From the NCBI RefSeq assembly GCF_043195105.1, contig NZ_JBAFWO010000001.1: 64,000 nt of DNA, one strand, 5' to 3'. The notes under the pieces were generated by a model. That model saw only the letters and a program-made list of their open reading frames with translations, was not told the DNA's origin and did not search any database. Every line of letters starts with the position of its first letter. Within the stretch, counting starts at the first letter, position 1. Source of the stretch: NCEH01 sp002257205 (lineage in GTDB: Bacteria > Pseudomonadota > Alphaproteobacteria > Rhizobiales > Xanthobacteraceae). The position numbers and the translations under genes were made by a program. Positions 50,630 through 59,976 of this stretch are shown here, one piece after another.

Positions 50630-50765
50630 CTTATGCTCCGATTCCCCATGGCTTATGCTCAACCGCTCTGACGTCGGCTTGAACCTGCATTATATCGTAT
50701 GCCCGGCACCAAATCATAGGCCCGCGCGATCAACACTCGCTGACCGGCCCGCGCAGGAGAGCAAC

Positions 50766-51143
50766 ATGACATCGGCCGACCCCGCCGCGCCCGAGACCTG
50801 GCCCACGGAAGTGCGCCTGATCCACGACAAGCACGCCCTTCAGGTGAGCTTCGACGATGGCTCCAGCTTCACCTTGCCGGCCGAATATCTGCGCGTGGAA
50901 AGCCCATCCGCCGAGGTGCAGGGCCATGCGCCGCATGAGAAGATCACCGTGCCCGGCAAGCGCGCGGTGCGCATCGTCGCGGTGGAGCCGGTGGGTGCCT
51001 ATGCGGTGCGCCTCGGCTTCGACGACGGCCACGGCACGGGCCTTTATACGTGGCCTTTGCTGCGCACCCTCGGCCTGGAGCAGGAACAGCGCTTTGCGGC
51101 CTATCTCGAAGCCTTGCAGGCGCAGGGGCTGTCGCGGGGCTAG
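50766..51143 (+). CDS. DUF971 domain-containing protein
   Basis: A 125-residue protein consisting of the DUF971 domain (gamma-butyrobetaine hydroxylase-like N-terminal domain). The family's elements are visible: WPTEVRLIHDKHALQVSFDDGSSFTLPAEYLRVESPSAEVQGH, then VRIVAVEPVGAYAVRLGFDDGHGTGLYTWPLL. Such proteins are linked to iron-sulfur cluster maintenance (the ApbC/Mrp neighbourhood) and to Moco gene surroundings; no enzymatic activity is established. Divergent from moaA and convergent with fhs. Confidence 0.88.
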   Translation: MTSADPAAPETWPTEVRLIHDKHALQVSFDDGSSFTLPAEYLRVESPSAEVQGHAPHEKITVPGKRAVRIVAVEPVGAYAVRLGFDDGHGTGLYTWPLLRTLGLEQEQRFAAYLEALQAQGLSRG

Positions 51144-51164
51144 AGCGCGATCAGCCTTAGTTCC

Positions 51165-52895
51165 TCAGGACAGCCCGCCGATGACGCCGTGTGCATCCAC
51201 GAAGATGTGCTCGGCCGCCGGCACCGAGGGCAGGCCGGGCATGGTCATGATGTCGCCCGCCAGCGCCACCACGAAGCCGGCGCCGGCGGAAAGGCGCACC
51301 TCGCGCACGGGCAGGATGTGATCGCTCGGCGCATTGCGCGCCTTGGGGTCGGCCGAGAAGCTGTATTGCGTCTTGGCCATGCACACCGGCAGGGCGCCGA
51401 AGCCGGCCGCTTCCAGCTCGGCGAGGCGCGCGGCGGCGGTGGCGCTGAAGCTCACGCCGCCGGCATGATAGATGCGCTTCGCCACGGTCTCGATCTTCTG
51501 CGCCAGCGGCATGGCGTCGGGATAGAGGGGCGCGAAGGCATTGGGGCGCGCGGCGAGCGCCACCACCTCGTGCGCCAGCGCCTCGGCCCCGGCGCCGCCG
51601 TCCGCCCAATGGGTGCACACATGCACATTGACGCCGAGCGCGGCGAGGGTGGAGCGCACCACGTCCACCTCGCGCGGAGTGTCGGAGGTGAAGCGGTTCA
51701 GCGCCACCACCACCGGCACGCCGAAGCCGCGCATGTTCTCCACATGGCGCACCAGATTGTCGATGCCGGTATGGACGGCGCCGAGATTCTCGGCGGAAAG
51801 CTCTTTCACCGCCACGCCGCCGTGCATCTTCAACGCCCGGATGGTGGCGACCACCACCACCGCGTCGGGGGCAAGGCCCGCCTGGCGGCACTTGATGTCC
51901 ATGAATTTTTCCGCGCCGAGATCCGCGCCGAAGCCGGCTTCGGTCACCACATAATCGGCCAGCGCCAGCGCGCTGCGGGTGGCGATCACGCTGTTGCAGC
52001 CATGGGCGATGTTGGCGAACGGCCCGCCATGCACCAGGGCCGGCGTGTGCTCCATGGTCTGCACCAGATTGGGCTGGAACGCATCGCGCAGCAGCGCCAC
52101 CATGGCGCCGATGCCCTTCAGTTCGCCGGCCGTGACCATGCGGCGGCCACGGGTCTGGCCGATCACCATGCGGGCGAGGCGCTCTTCCAGCTCCGGCAAG
52201 GACTTGGCGAGGCAGAAGATGGCCATCACCTCGCTCGCCACCGTGATGTCGAACCCATCCTCGCGCGGAAAGCCGTTGGGCGCGCCGCCGAGGCCGGTGA
52301 CGATCTCGCGCAGCGCGCGGTCGTTGAGGTCCAGCACGCGCCGCCAGCTGATGCGCCGGGCGTCGAGGTCCAGGGCATTGCCCCAATACATGTGATTGTC
52401 GATCAGCGCGGACAGCAGATTGTGCGCGGCGCCGATGGCGTGGAGATCGCCGGTGAAATGCAGGTTGATGTCCTGCATGGGCACGATCTGCGCCCGCCCG
52501 CCGCCGGTCGCCCCGCCCTTGGAGCCGAAGCAGGGGCCGAGCGAGGGTTCGCGCAGGCACACGGCGGTGCGCTTGCCGATGCGGGTGAGGGCATCGCCGA
52601 GGCCGATGGTGGTGGTGGTCTTTCCCTCTCCCGCCGGGGTCGGGCTGATGGCGGTGACGAGAATCAGCTTGCCCGGTTTCGCGTCCGCGCGGCTCGGGGC
52701 GATGGCGCCGTTCCCGTCCGTGAGGGTGCGCACGAAATCCTGCGAGAGCTTGGCCTTGTGCGGGCCGTAGCGAAACAGCGCGTCGGCGGGAATGCCGAGC
52801 TTCGCGCCCACCTGCTCGATCGGCAGGGGCACGACGCTTGCGGCGATGGCGGCATCGCTTGTGGGGTCGATCTGGCGTGCCGTCGTCTGGTGCAT
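51165..52895 (-). CDS. fhs: Formate--tetrahydrofolate ligase
   Basis: Fhs (FtfL) makes 10-formyl-tetrahydrofolate from formate, ATP and THF. The 576-residue length is typical. The P-loop PTPAGEGKTT lies at residues 85-94 and other signature strings include EPSLGPCFGSKGGATGGGRAQ and NIAHGCNSVIATRSALALADYVVTEAGFGADLGAEKF. In methylotrophs it assimilates formate carbon into the serine cycle, fitting the fae gene in this window; in other bacteria it supplies one-carbon units. It is alone in its orientation; upstream is a 386-nt gap shared with bdhA. Confidence 0.96.
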   Translation of the reverse strand: MHQTTARQIDPTSDAAIAASVVPLPIEQVGAKLGIPADALFRYGPHKAKLSQDFVRTLTDGNGAIAPSRADAKPGKLILVTAISPTPAGEGKTTTTIGLGDALTRIGKRTAVCLREPSLGPCFGSKGGATGGGRAQIVPMQDINLHFTGDLHAIGAAHNLLSALIDNHMYWGNALDLDARRISWRRVLDLNDRALREIVTGLGGAPNGFPREDGFDITVASEVMAIFCLAKSLPELEERLARMVIGQTRGRRMVTAGELKGIGAMVALLRDAFQPNLVQTMEHTPALVHGGPFANIAHGCNSVIATRSALALADYVVTEAGFGADLGAEKFMDIKCRQAGLAPDAVVVVATIRALKMHGGVAVKELSAENLGAVHTGIDNLVRHVENMRGFGVPVVVALNRFTSDTPREVDVVRSTLAALGVNVHVCTHWADGGAGAEALAHEVVALAARPNAFAPLYPDAMPLAQKIETVAKRIYHAGGVSFSATAAARLAELEAAGFGALPVCMAKTQYSFSADPKARNAPSDHILPVREVRLSAGAGFVVALAGDIMTMPGLPSVPAAEHIFVDAHGVIGGLS

Positions 52896-53281
52896 GCGGG
52901 TGTTTCCCGGTTTTACGTCACAAGCGCTCTAGCCGGGAGTTGCAGAGGCGGCAAGCCTTGGCCGGCCGCAGGGGTGTCAATGGCGCCTTATTTTGCGCAT
53001 GCGCGACGCTATCCAGGGCGAATGCTGCCCCGCCGCGCCGTGCCGGCGCGTGTGCCGCGACCTCGTGCGTCGCCTCGTGTGCCACGCCTGTTGTCCCATC
53101 TCCCTGTCCCACCCGCCGCGTCATACCCTTGTTTGCATTGCACCGCGGCGGCGGAGGGAGCAAGGTCGCGGCGCGAGGACCAGGAACGCCGGCGTGACGC
53201 CAGCGTCACACCGTCCCGCTAAACCATCGCCATCGGCCCCCGTTTTGCGTGCGGGCCGCATCGAGCTTGAGGGATAGAACC
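52896..53281. promoter_or_regulatory. Divergent promoter region of fhs and bdhA
   Basis: A 386-nt region between the divergent genes. It contains no plausible gene. The palindrome at 53194-53209 is the only clear regulatory candidate. Confidence 0.5.
53194..53209. promoter_or_regulatory. Candidate operator palindrome before bdhA
   Basis: GTGACGC-CA-GCGTCAC is a perfect 7-2-7 palindrome located 73 bp before the bdhA start codon, of a size typical for GntR or TetR-family dimers. The regulator is not known from the window. Confidence 0.5.
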
Positions 53282-54064
53282 ATGCTGAAGGGTAAGGTCG
53301 CCGTCGTTACCGGGTCCACCAGCGGTATCGGGCTCGCTTATGCGCGCGCCTTCGCGGAGCAGGGCGCGAACGTGGTCATCAATGGCCTCGGCGATGCCGC
53401 CGCCATCGAGGCCGAGCGCACCAAGATCGAGAGCGACTTCGGCGTCAAGGCGCTCTATTCCGACGCCAACATGCTCAATGCCGAAGAGATCGGCGGCATG
53501 GTGAAGCTCGCCGAGACCGAGTTCGGGGCCTGCGACATCCTGGTCAACAATGCCGGCATCCAGCATGTGGCGCCGATCGAGGAATTCCCGATCGAGACCT
53601 GGAACACGATCATCGCGATCAATCTCACCGCCGCCTTCATCGCCACCCGCGCCGCCATCCCCGGCATGAAGGCGAAGAAGTGGGGCCGCATCATCAATAC
53701 CGCATCGGCCCATGCGCTGGTCGGCTCGCCCTTCAAGTCGGCCTATGTGGCGGCCAAGCACGGCATCGCCGGCCTCACCAAGGTCACGGCGCTGGAAACC
53801 GCCACCTTCGGCATCACCTGCAACGCCATCTGCCCGGGCTATGTGTGGACGCCCCTGGTGGAGAAGCAGATTCCCGACACCGCCAAGGCGCGCGGCATGA
53901 CGGAAGAGCAGGTGAAGCGCGACGTGATCCTCGCCGCCCAGCCCACCAAGGAATTCATTACGGTGGAGGAAGTGGCGGCGCTGGCGGTGTTCCTGGCCTC
54001 CGACAATGCCCGGTCCATCACCGGTTCCATGCAGCAGATCGACGGCGGCTGGGTCGCCGAATGA
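53282..54064 (+). CDS. bdhA: 3-hydroxybutyrate dehydrogenase
   Basis: A 260-residue short-chain dehydrogenase that oxidises (R)-3-hydroxybutyrate to acetoacetate with NAD, in polyhydroxybutyrate breakdown. The cofactor motif GSTSGIG is at residues 11-17, NNAG at 89-92, and the catalytic Ser142, Tyr155, Lys159 are in place. Family-typical substrate strings such as GIQHVAPIEEFP and GYVWTPLVEKQIPDTAKARGMTEEQV match known BdhA enzymes closely. Followed 26 nt later by the patatin gene, so polymer or lipid metabolism may be linked. Confidence 0.94.
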   Translation: MLKGKVAVVTGSTSGIGLAYARAFAEQGANVVINGLGDAAAIEAERTKIESDFGVKALYSDANMLNAEEIGGMVKLAETEFGACDILVNNAGIQHVAPIEEFPIETWNTIIAINLTAAFIATRAAIPGMKAKKWGRIINTASAHALVGSPFKSAYVAAKHGIAGLTKVTALETATFGITCNAICPGYVWTPLVEKQIPDTAKARGMTEEQVKRDVILAAQPTKEFITVEEVAALAVFLASDNARSITGSMQQIDGGWVAE

Positions 54065-54089
54065 GGGTCCTGCGGCGGGAGCCGGTCCG

Positions 54090-55373
54090 ATGAGATTGCG
54101 CGGCCGATCCAAGGGCGCCACTCCGGACGCGGCCGCCGCCGCAGAGTCTTTGCCGGGAACCACGGCCGGCGGGGTGCAATCCCCCGCCGGCATGGCCCGA
54201 GACCCGGCCTCAGACGCGGCGGAGATCGCGGCGAGCAAGGGACCGGAGAAGGCACCTAAGGGCACCGGCGGGAAGAGCTCCAAGGCCTCCGCCACCAAGG
54301 CATCGAGTCCGAAGACGTCGGGCGCCAAGGCGTCCGGAGCGAAGTCTTCCGGCGTCAAGTCGATTTCCCTCGCGCTCCAGGGCGGCGGCGCCCATGGGGC
54401 CTTCACCTGGGGCGTGGTGGACCGCATTCTCCAGGAAGACCGGCTGGCCATTTCCGGCATATCCGGCACCAGCGCCGGGGCGATGAACGCGGTGGTGCTC
54501 GCTTCCGGCCTTGCCAAGGGCGACCGCGAGCAGGCGCGCGGCGCGCTGACCCAGTTCTGGCGCGACGTCTCCCGTGACGGGCGCATGTCGCCGATCCAGC
54601 GCTCGGCCTTCGATCGGCTGATGGGAAACTGGTCGCTCGCCAAGAACCCGGCCTATCTCGCCATGGAAGTCGCGGCCCGGTTCTTTTCCCCTTATGATTT
54701 CAACCCGTTGAACATCAATCCGCTGCGCGAGATCATCGACGCCCATGTGGATTTCGAGGCGATCCGCGCCTCGGACGTGAAGGTGTTCATCTCCGCCACC
54801 AATGTGCACACGGGGCGCGCGCGCATCTTCGGCCACGCGGAGATGACCGCCGACGCGGTGATGGCCTCGGCCTGCCTGCCGTTCCTGTTCCAGGCGGTGG
54901 AGATCGACGGCGTGCCTTATTGGGACGGCGGTTACATGGGCAATCCGCCGCTGTTTCCGCTCTATGAGAAGGCGGATGCGGACGACATCGTCCTGGTGCA
55001 GATCAATCCCGTGGTGCGTGAGCAGACGCCCCGCACGGCGGCTGAAATCCAGAACCGCATCAACGAGATCACCTTCAACGCCTCGCTGCTCTCCCAATTG
55101 CGCGCCATCGACCACGCGACCCAATTGATCGAGCAGGGGCTGTTGACGCGCTGGACCCTGGGCGGCTCGGGCTATCGGCGGGTGCGCCTGCATCGCATCG
55201 GCACCGACCAATTGGTGGATTTCGACCTCTCCTCCAAGCTCAATGCCGAATGGGCGTTCCTGCAACACCTGCGGGACGTGGGGCGCAAGGCGGCCGAGGA
55301 TTTCCTCGCCGCCCATTTCGACGACCTCGGCAAGCGCTCCACCCTCGACCTGCGGCTGGAACTGGCGGATTAG
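54090..55373 (+). CDS. Patatin-like phospholipase / putative PHB-linked esterase
   Basis: A 427-residue patatin-domain lipase. The oxyanion loop QGGGAHGAF is at residues 97-105, the nucleophile Ser128 in GTSAG, and the dyad Asp279 in DGGY. The C-terminal part (NEITFNASLLSQLRAI onward) is typical of alphaproteobacterial DUF3734-like patatins often cotranscribed with bdhA and possibly linked to PHB or membrane lipid turnover. The first 90 residues are an unusual Ala/Ser/Lys/Gly-rich disordered tail. It starts 26 nt after bdhA. Confidence 0.9.
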   Translation: MRLRGRSKGATPDAAAAAESLPGTTAGGVQSPAGMARDPASDAAEIAASKGPEKAPKGTGGKSSKASATKASSPKTSGAKASGAKSSGVKSISLALQGGGAHGAFTWGVVDRILQEDRLAISGISGTSAGAMNAVVLASGLAKGDREQARGALTQFWRDVSRDGRMSPIQRSAFDRLMGNWSLAKNPAYLAMEVAARFFSPYDFNPLNINPLREIIDAHVDFEAIRASDVKVFISATNVHTGRARIFGHAEMTADAVMASACLPFLFQAVEIDGVPYWDGGYMGNPPLFPLYEKADADDIVLVQINPVVREQTPRTAAEIQNRINEITFNASLLSQLRAIDHATQLIEQGLLTRWTLGGSGYRRVRLHRIGTDQLVDFDLSSKLNAEWAFLQHLRDVGRKAAEDFLAAHFDDLGKRSTLDLRLELAD

Positions 55374-55410
55374 GACGGATTGCTCGTCCCGGTTCGGGGC
55401 GGCGCCACGT

Positions 55411-55605
55411 CGAGGCGCCGGACGTCGGGTGCGTGCGATTGTCTTTCTTTCACCAGCCGTCATGGCCGGGCTCGTCCCGGCCATCCATGCCGGGCCGCCG
55501 GCACGGGCCTTGAAAAGCTGGCGCCAGCGGCGCCGCGTGGATGCACGGGTCGAGCCCGTGCATGACGAGGATCTGCTGCAACGTCGTCAAGCCAGGAAGG
55601 CGATC
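55411..55605. repeat. Dispersed intergenic repeat, copy D (best preserved)
   Basis: An element of about 195 bp with two hairpin-forming arm pairs: CATGGCCGGGCTCGTCCCGGCCATCCATG near 55470, and GTGGATGCACGGGTCGAGCCCGTGCATGACG near 55545. One reading frame gives VMAGLVPAIH. Its first part matches 42571-42745 and its end matches 44335-44387. It sits between convergent patatin and nadE genes and may double as a terminator. Confidence 0.8.
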
Positions 55606-55659
55606 CACGGGAGGACCGAACGCGGACCCACAGCCCCGGTCCGGCGTGGCTCCCCGCCC

Positions 55660-57342
55660 TCAGCCGGGATCGCGGAAGCGGTTGGTGATGGGATAGCGGC
55701 GGTCGCGGCCGAAATTGCGCACTGTCACCTTCACCCCAGGCGCCGCCTGCCGGCGCTTGTATTCGGCAAGGTTCAGCATGCGGTCCACCCGCTTCACTAG
55801 AGCCGCGTCGAACCCTTCCGCCACCAATTGCGCCACCGAGGTTTCCGATTCCACCAGCCGGGCGAGGATGGCGTCGAGCACCTCATAGGGCGGCAGCGAA
55901 TCCTGGTCCTTCTGGTTCTCGCGCAATTCGGCGGTGGGCGGCTTGTCGATCAGGCGCGGGGCGATCACCTCGCCGTCCGGGCCGAGCGCGCCCACCGGCT
56001 TCCAGCGATTGCGCAGATGGGAGAGGCGGAACACCTCGGTCTTGTACAGATCCTTGATGGGATTATAGCCGCCGTTCATGTCGCCATAGAGCGTGGCGTA
56101 GCCGGTGGACATTTCCGACTTGTTGCCCGTGGTCACCACCATGGGGCCGAACTTGTTGGAGATCGACATCAGCAGCGTGCCGCGCACGCGGGACTGAAGA
56201 TTCTCCTCCGTCACATCCTTCTCGCGGCCGGCGAACAGAGGCGCGAGCATGCCTTCCAGCGCTTCCACGGCCGGGGCGATGGGGACGATATCGTAGCGCA
56301 CGCCGAGCTTTTCGGCCACTTCCGCCGCATCGACGAAGCTGTCGGGCGAGGTGTAGCGATAGGGCAGCATGATGCAATGGACCTTGTCCGGTCCGAGCGC
56401 ATCCACCGCCATGGCGGCGCAAATGGCGCTATCGACCCCGCCGGAAAGGCCGAGCACCACGCCGGGAAAGCCGTTCTTGGTCACATAATCCCGCAGCCCG
56501 AGGACGCAGGCGGCATAATCGGCCTCGTCGCCCTCGATCCGGTCGGCCAGCGGCGCCTCGATGCAGCGCCAGCCATTGGCGAAGCGCTCCCACACCGTGA
56601 GGCGCACGCGCTCCTGGAAGCCGGGGAATTGCATGGCGAGGGTGCGGTCGGCATTGAGCGCGAACGAGGCGCCGTCGAACACCAGTTCGTCCTGGCCGCC
56701 CACCTGGTTCACATAGAGCAGCGGCAATCCGCTCTCCACCACGCGCGCCACGGCGATGTTGGCGCGCTCGTCATAGACCGAGCGGCGATAGGGCGAGCCA
56801 TTGGGGACGATGAGGATTTCCGCGCCGGTCTCGGCGAGGCATTCCACCACGTCCGGACCCCAGATGTCCTCGCACACCGGCACGCCGAGCCGCACGCCCT
56901 TGAACGGGATCGGGCCGGGCAGGGGGCCGGGCACGAACACGCGCTTCTCGTCGAACACGCCGTAATTGGGCAGGTCCACCTTGTAGCGGATCGCGGCGAT
57001 GCGCCCCGCCTCCAGCAGCAGCACGGCATTGTGGAGCCGGCCGTTGTCCACCCAGGGCGCGCCCACCAGCAGGGCCGGGCCCTCGGCGCTTTCGGCGGCG
57101 AGCGCCTCGATGGCCTGCCGGCAGGCCTGCTGAAACGCCGGCTTCAGCACCAGGTCCTCGGGCGGATAGCCGCACAGGAACAATTCGCTGAACACCACGA
57201 GGTCGGCGCCCTGCGCCTTGGCCTCGTCGCGCACCGCGCGGATGCGCGCGGCATTGCCCGCGACATCGCCGACCACGGGATTGAGCTGGGCGGCCGCGAT
57301 CAGCAGCCGGTCTGCGGGGGCGGGAGAAGCAGGTTCGATCAT
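55660..57342 (-). CDS. nadE: Glutamine-dependent NAD+ synthetase
   Basis: A 560-residue enzyme that amidates deamido-NAD to NAD using glutamine. The N-terminal nitrilase-type glutaminase domain has the catalytic Glu53, Lys121 and Cys157 (GVPVCEDIWGP). The C-terminal NAD synthetase domain has the pyrophosphatase loop SGGVDS at 300-305, and strings GTLLMSISNK and STGYATLYGDMNGGYNPI. Length and order are typical of the two-domain enzyme. Convergent with the patatin gene; next upstream on the same strand is trmL. Confidence 0.96.
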   Translation of the reverse strand: MIEPASPAPADRLLIAAAQLNPVVGDVAGNAARIRAVRDEAKAQGADLVVFSELFLCGYPPEDLVLKPAFQQACRQAIEALAAESAEGPALLVGAPWVDNGRLHNAVLLLEAGRIAAIRYKVDLPNYGVFDEKRVFVPGPLPGPIPFKGVRLGVPVCEDIWGPDVVECLAETGAEILIVPNGSPYRRSVYDERANIAVARVVESGLPLLYVNQVGGQDELVFDGASFALNADRTLAMQFPGFQERVRLTVWERFANGWRCIEAPLADRIEGDEADYAACVLGLRDYVTKNGFPGVVLGLSGGVDSAICAAMAVDALGPDKVHCIMLPYRYTSPDSFVDAAEVAEKLGVRYDIVPIAPAVEALEGMLAPLFAGREKDVTEENLQSRVRGTLLMSISNKFGPMVVTTGNKSEMSTGYATLYGDMNGGYNPIKDLYKTEVFRLSHLRNRWKPVGALGPDGEVIAPRLIDKPPTAELRENQKDQDSLPPYEVLDAILARLVESETSVAQLVAEGFDAALVKRVDRMLNLAEYKRRQAAPGVKVTVRNFGRDRRYPITNRFRDPG

Positions 57343-57391
57343 GGCATCGCAGGTTTAGCCGCCGCGGGGCGCGGGCGGAAGGGGTGAAGGA

Positions 57392-57856
57392 TCAGGACGA
57401 AGCGGGAAAGCCGTGCGTCTGCCGCAACCCCTCGGCGAGCGCGATGCCGGCGGACACAGCCACATTGAGCGAGCGCAGGCCGGTACGCAGGGGAATGAGC
57501 AGGCGCGCATCGGCGCTCGCGTGCACCTCCGGCGGTACGCCGGCCGACTCGCGCCCGAACAGCAATACATCTTGCGGGGAAAACGCGAACTCAACGTAAG
57601 GCGTCGCCCCGCGCGTGGTGAAAAGCACCAGCCTTCGCCCCTCCGCGCGCCGCCAGTCCTCGAAGGCCGCGAACGAATCGTGCCGTACAAATTCCACATG
57701 GTCGACATAATCCATGCCGGCCCTGCGGAAGGCGGCGGCGCCGAGCGGAAACCCCGCCGGCTCGATGAAATGCACGGGAACGCCAAGGCACGCGCCGGTG
57801 CGCAGACAGGTTCCCGCATTCTGCGCGATGTCTGGACAATAAAGGGCGAGGATCAT
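57392..57856 (-). CDS. trmL: tRNA (cytidine(34)-2'-O)-methyltransferase
   Basis: TrmL methylates the 2'-hydroxyl of the wobble base in certain tRNALeu species. The 154-residue SPOUT-class protein has ALYCPDIAQNAGTCLRTGACLG at residues 4-25 and the knotted SAM-binding region DVLLFGRESAGVPPEV and LRSLNVAVSAGIALAEGL. The start at 57856 begins exactly where family members begin; the longer frame upstream carries no homology. It is divergent from petA, with 267 nt between. Confidence 0.94.
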   Translation of the reverse strand: MILALYCPDIAQNAGTCLRTGACLGVPVHFIEPAGFPLGAAAFRRAGMDYVDHVEFVRHDSFAAFEDWRRAEGRRLVLFTTRGATPYVEFAFSPQDVLLFGRESAGVPPEVHASADARLLIPLRTGLRSLNVAVSAGIALAEGLRQTHGFPASS

Positions 57857-58123
57857 GGGGTCGCGGTCTCCGCAGGGCAAATATGGCCAGATCTTGCCAG
57901 GGTTCAGGCAGAAGCAGGACCGCGTGCCGCATGGCGGCGATCTGGACAAGGGCAAAAGAGGGTGCAATTAGAGGCACTCGAAGGTGGCTCTTTGCGTAAG
58001 CGGAGCTGTCACATTCGACCTCGCGTCGCGCGCGGCCCGGCCTGGGATTCCCGTGCAACGATTATCCCGCAGGAACTGCGCGCCGCGATGGTCTGATCGG
58101 ACAGACGAGTGAGGACAAGCGCC

Positions 58124-58648
58124 GTGGCACATACGGAGACGTCGGGAACCAACCGCCGGGACTTCCTTTATATCGCGACCGGCGCTGTCGGCGCGGTGGG
58201 AGTGGCCGGCATGATCTGGCCGTTCGTCTCCCAGCTGCAGCCGGATGCCTCCGTGCTCGCGCTCTCCACCACCGAGGTGGATTTGTCGCCGATCCAGGAA
58301 GGCCAGATCGTGACCTTCATGTGGCGCGGCAAGCCGATCTTCGTGTTCAACCGGCTCGCGAAGGATGTGGAACTCGCCCGCGCCGTGCCGCTCAACCAGC
58401 TGATCGACCCGCAGACCGACCAGGACCGTGTGAAGGCCGGCCACGACAAATGGCTCGTGGTGATCGGCATCTGCACCCATCTCGGCTGCGTCCCGCTCGG
58501 CCACCAGGGCAATTACGACGGCTGGTTCTGCCCCTGCCACGGCTCGCAATATGATTCGTCCGGCCGCGTGCGCGTCGGGCCGGCGCCGCTGAATCTGGCG
58601 GTGCCGCCGTACACTTTCGTTTCTGACTCCAAGATCGTGATTGGCTGA
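58124..58648 (+). CDS. petA: Ubiquinol-cytochrome c reductase iron-sulfur (Rieske) subunit
   Basis: The Rieske subunit of complex III in the inner membrane. The 174-residue protein has an N-terminal twin-arginine-like motif NRRDFLYIATG at residues 10-20 leading into one membrane anchor (20-36), and the [2Fe-2S] ligands in CTHLGC (Cys117, His119, Cys122) and CPCHGS (Cys136, Cys138, His139). The GTG at 58124 has GAGGA eight bases upstream; GTG at 58109 in the same frame is less likely. First gene of the petABC operon. Confidence 0.96.
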   Translation: MAHTETSGTNRRDFLYIATGAVGAVGVAGMIWPFVSQLQPDASVLALSTTEVDLSPIQEGQIVTFMWRGKPIFVFNRLAKDVELARAVPLNQLIDPQTDQDRVKAGHDKWLVVIGICTHLGCVPLGHQGNYDGWFCPCHGSQYDSSGRVRVGPAPLNLAVPPYTFVSDSKIVIG

Positions 58649-58684
58649 CGCGCGGTCGTCGCCCGCTCAAAAAAGGTTGGACCC

Positions 58685-59956
58685 ATGGAAGGACATTCCA
58701 CCTACCAGCCCCAGGGAAAGATCGCGCGCTGGTTCGAGAGCCGGTTGCCGATCATGGGGCTCATGCATTCTTCGGCGGTGTCGTATCCGACCCCGAAGAA
58801 TCTGAACTATTGGTACACGTTCGGCGCCATCCTCACGATGATGCTGGGGGTGCAGATCCTGTCCGGCGTCGTGCTGGCGATGCACTACACGGCGTATGCG
58901 CCGATCTCCTTCGCCCGTGTCGAGCACATCATGCGCGACGTGAGCTTCGGCTGGCTGCTGCGCTACATCCACGCCAACGGCGCCTCGATGTTCTTCATCG
59001 CGGTCTACATCCACATTTTCCGCGGCCTCTATTACGGCTCCTACAAGGCGCCGCGCGAGGTGCTGTGGATCCTCGGCGTGATCATCTACCTGCTGATGAT
59101 GGCCACCGCCTTCATGGGCTATGTGCTGCCCTGGGGCCAGATGTCCTATTGGGGCGCCACCGTCATCACCAACCTCTTCTCAGCCATCCCGGTGGTCGGC
59201 ACGGTGATCGTGGAATGGCTGTGGGGCGGCTATTCGGTCGGCGACCCGACCCTGAACCGCTTCTTCGCGCTGCATTATCTGCTGCCCTTCATGATCGCGG
59301 GCGTCGTGATCCTGCACATCTGGGCGCTGCACCACGTGGGACAGAACAATCCCGACGGCGTGGAAGTGAAGAGCGTCGCCAAGGACACCGTGCCCTTCAC
59401 CCCGTACGCGACGGTGAAGGACATCTTCGGCATGGTGGTGTTCCTGCTGTTCTTCTCCTACTTCATCTTCTACATCCCGAACTACATGGGCCATCCGGAC
59501 AATTACATTCCGGCCAACCCGCTCTCCACCCCCGCGCATATCGTGCCGGAATGGTACTTCCTGCCCTTCTACGCGATCCTGCGCTCGATCCCGGACAAGC
59601 TCGGCGGCGTGCTCGCCATGTTCAGCGCCATCGCGGTGCTGGCCTTCCTGCCCTGGCTTGACACCTCCAAGGTGCGCTCGGCCCGCTATCGTCCCCTCTA
59701 CCGCCAGTTCTTCTGGATCTTCGCGGTGGTGGCGGTGGGCCTCGGCTATCTCGGCTCGCAGCCTGCGGAGGGCGGTTTCGTCATCGCCTCGCGCATCCTG
59801 ACGGCCTATTATTTCATTCACTTCCTCATCATCCTGCCTCTGCTCGGCCTGTTCGAGCGCCCGAAGCCGCTGCCGGCCTCCATCGCGGACGCCGTCCTGG
59901 CGCGCAATGGCGCCACGGTGGTTGCGGGCGCGGCCGCCCCGCAGACCAAGGGCTGA
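58685..59956 (+). CDS. petB: Cytochrome b of the bc1 complex
   Basis: The quinol-binding, dihaem subunit of complex III. The 423-residue protein has eight or nine hydrophobic segments, the four axial haem histidines in the second and fourth helices (MHYTAYAP, HANGASMFF, HYLLPF, HIWALHHVG), and the quinol-site PEWY motif at about residues 288-291 (VPEWYFLPFYAILRSIP). Length fits an unsplit alphaproteobacterial cytochrome b. It follows petA by 36 nt and precedes petC by 20 nt. Confidence 0.97.
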   Translation: MEGHSTYQPQGKIARWFESRLPIMGLMHSSAVSYPTPKNLNYWYTFGAILTMMLGVQILSGVVLAMHYTAYAPISFARVEHIMRDVSFGWLLRYIHANGASMFFIAVYIHIFRGLYYGSYKAPREVLWILGVIIYLLMMATAFMGYVLPWGQMSYWGATVITNLFSAIPVVGTVIVEWLWGGYSVGDPTLNRFFALHYLLPFMIAGVVILHIWALHHVGQNNPDGVEVKSVAKDTVPFTPYATVKDIFGMVVFLLFFSYFIFYIPNYMGHPDNYIPANPLSTPAHIVPEWYFLPFYAILRSIPDKLGGVLAMFSAIAVLAFLPWLDTSKVRSARYRPLYRQFFWIFAVVAVGLGYLGSQPAEGGFVIASRILTAYYFIHFLIILPLLGLFERPKPLPASIADAVLARNGATVVAGAAAPQTKG

Positions 59957-59976
59957 GCGAGCACGCGGAGAGAGAG

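Noticed and set aside
50629..50662. TTG start for moaA at 50662
   Set aside because: The GTG at 50629 has a better-spaced GGAG and gives the usual length; the extra residues are not conserved-looking.
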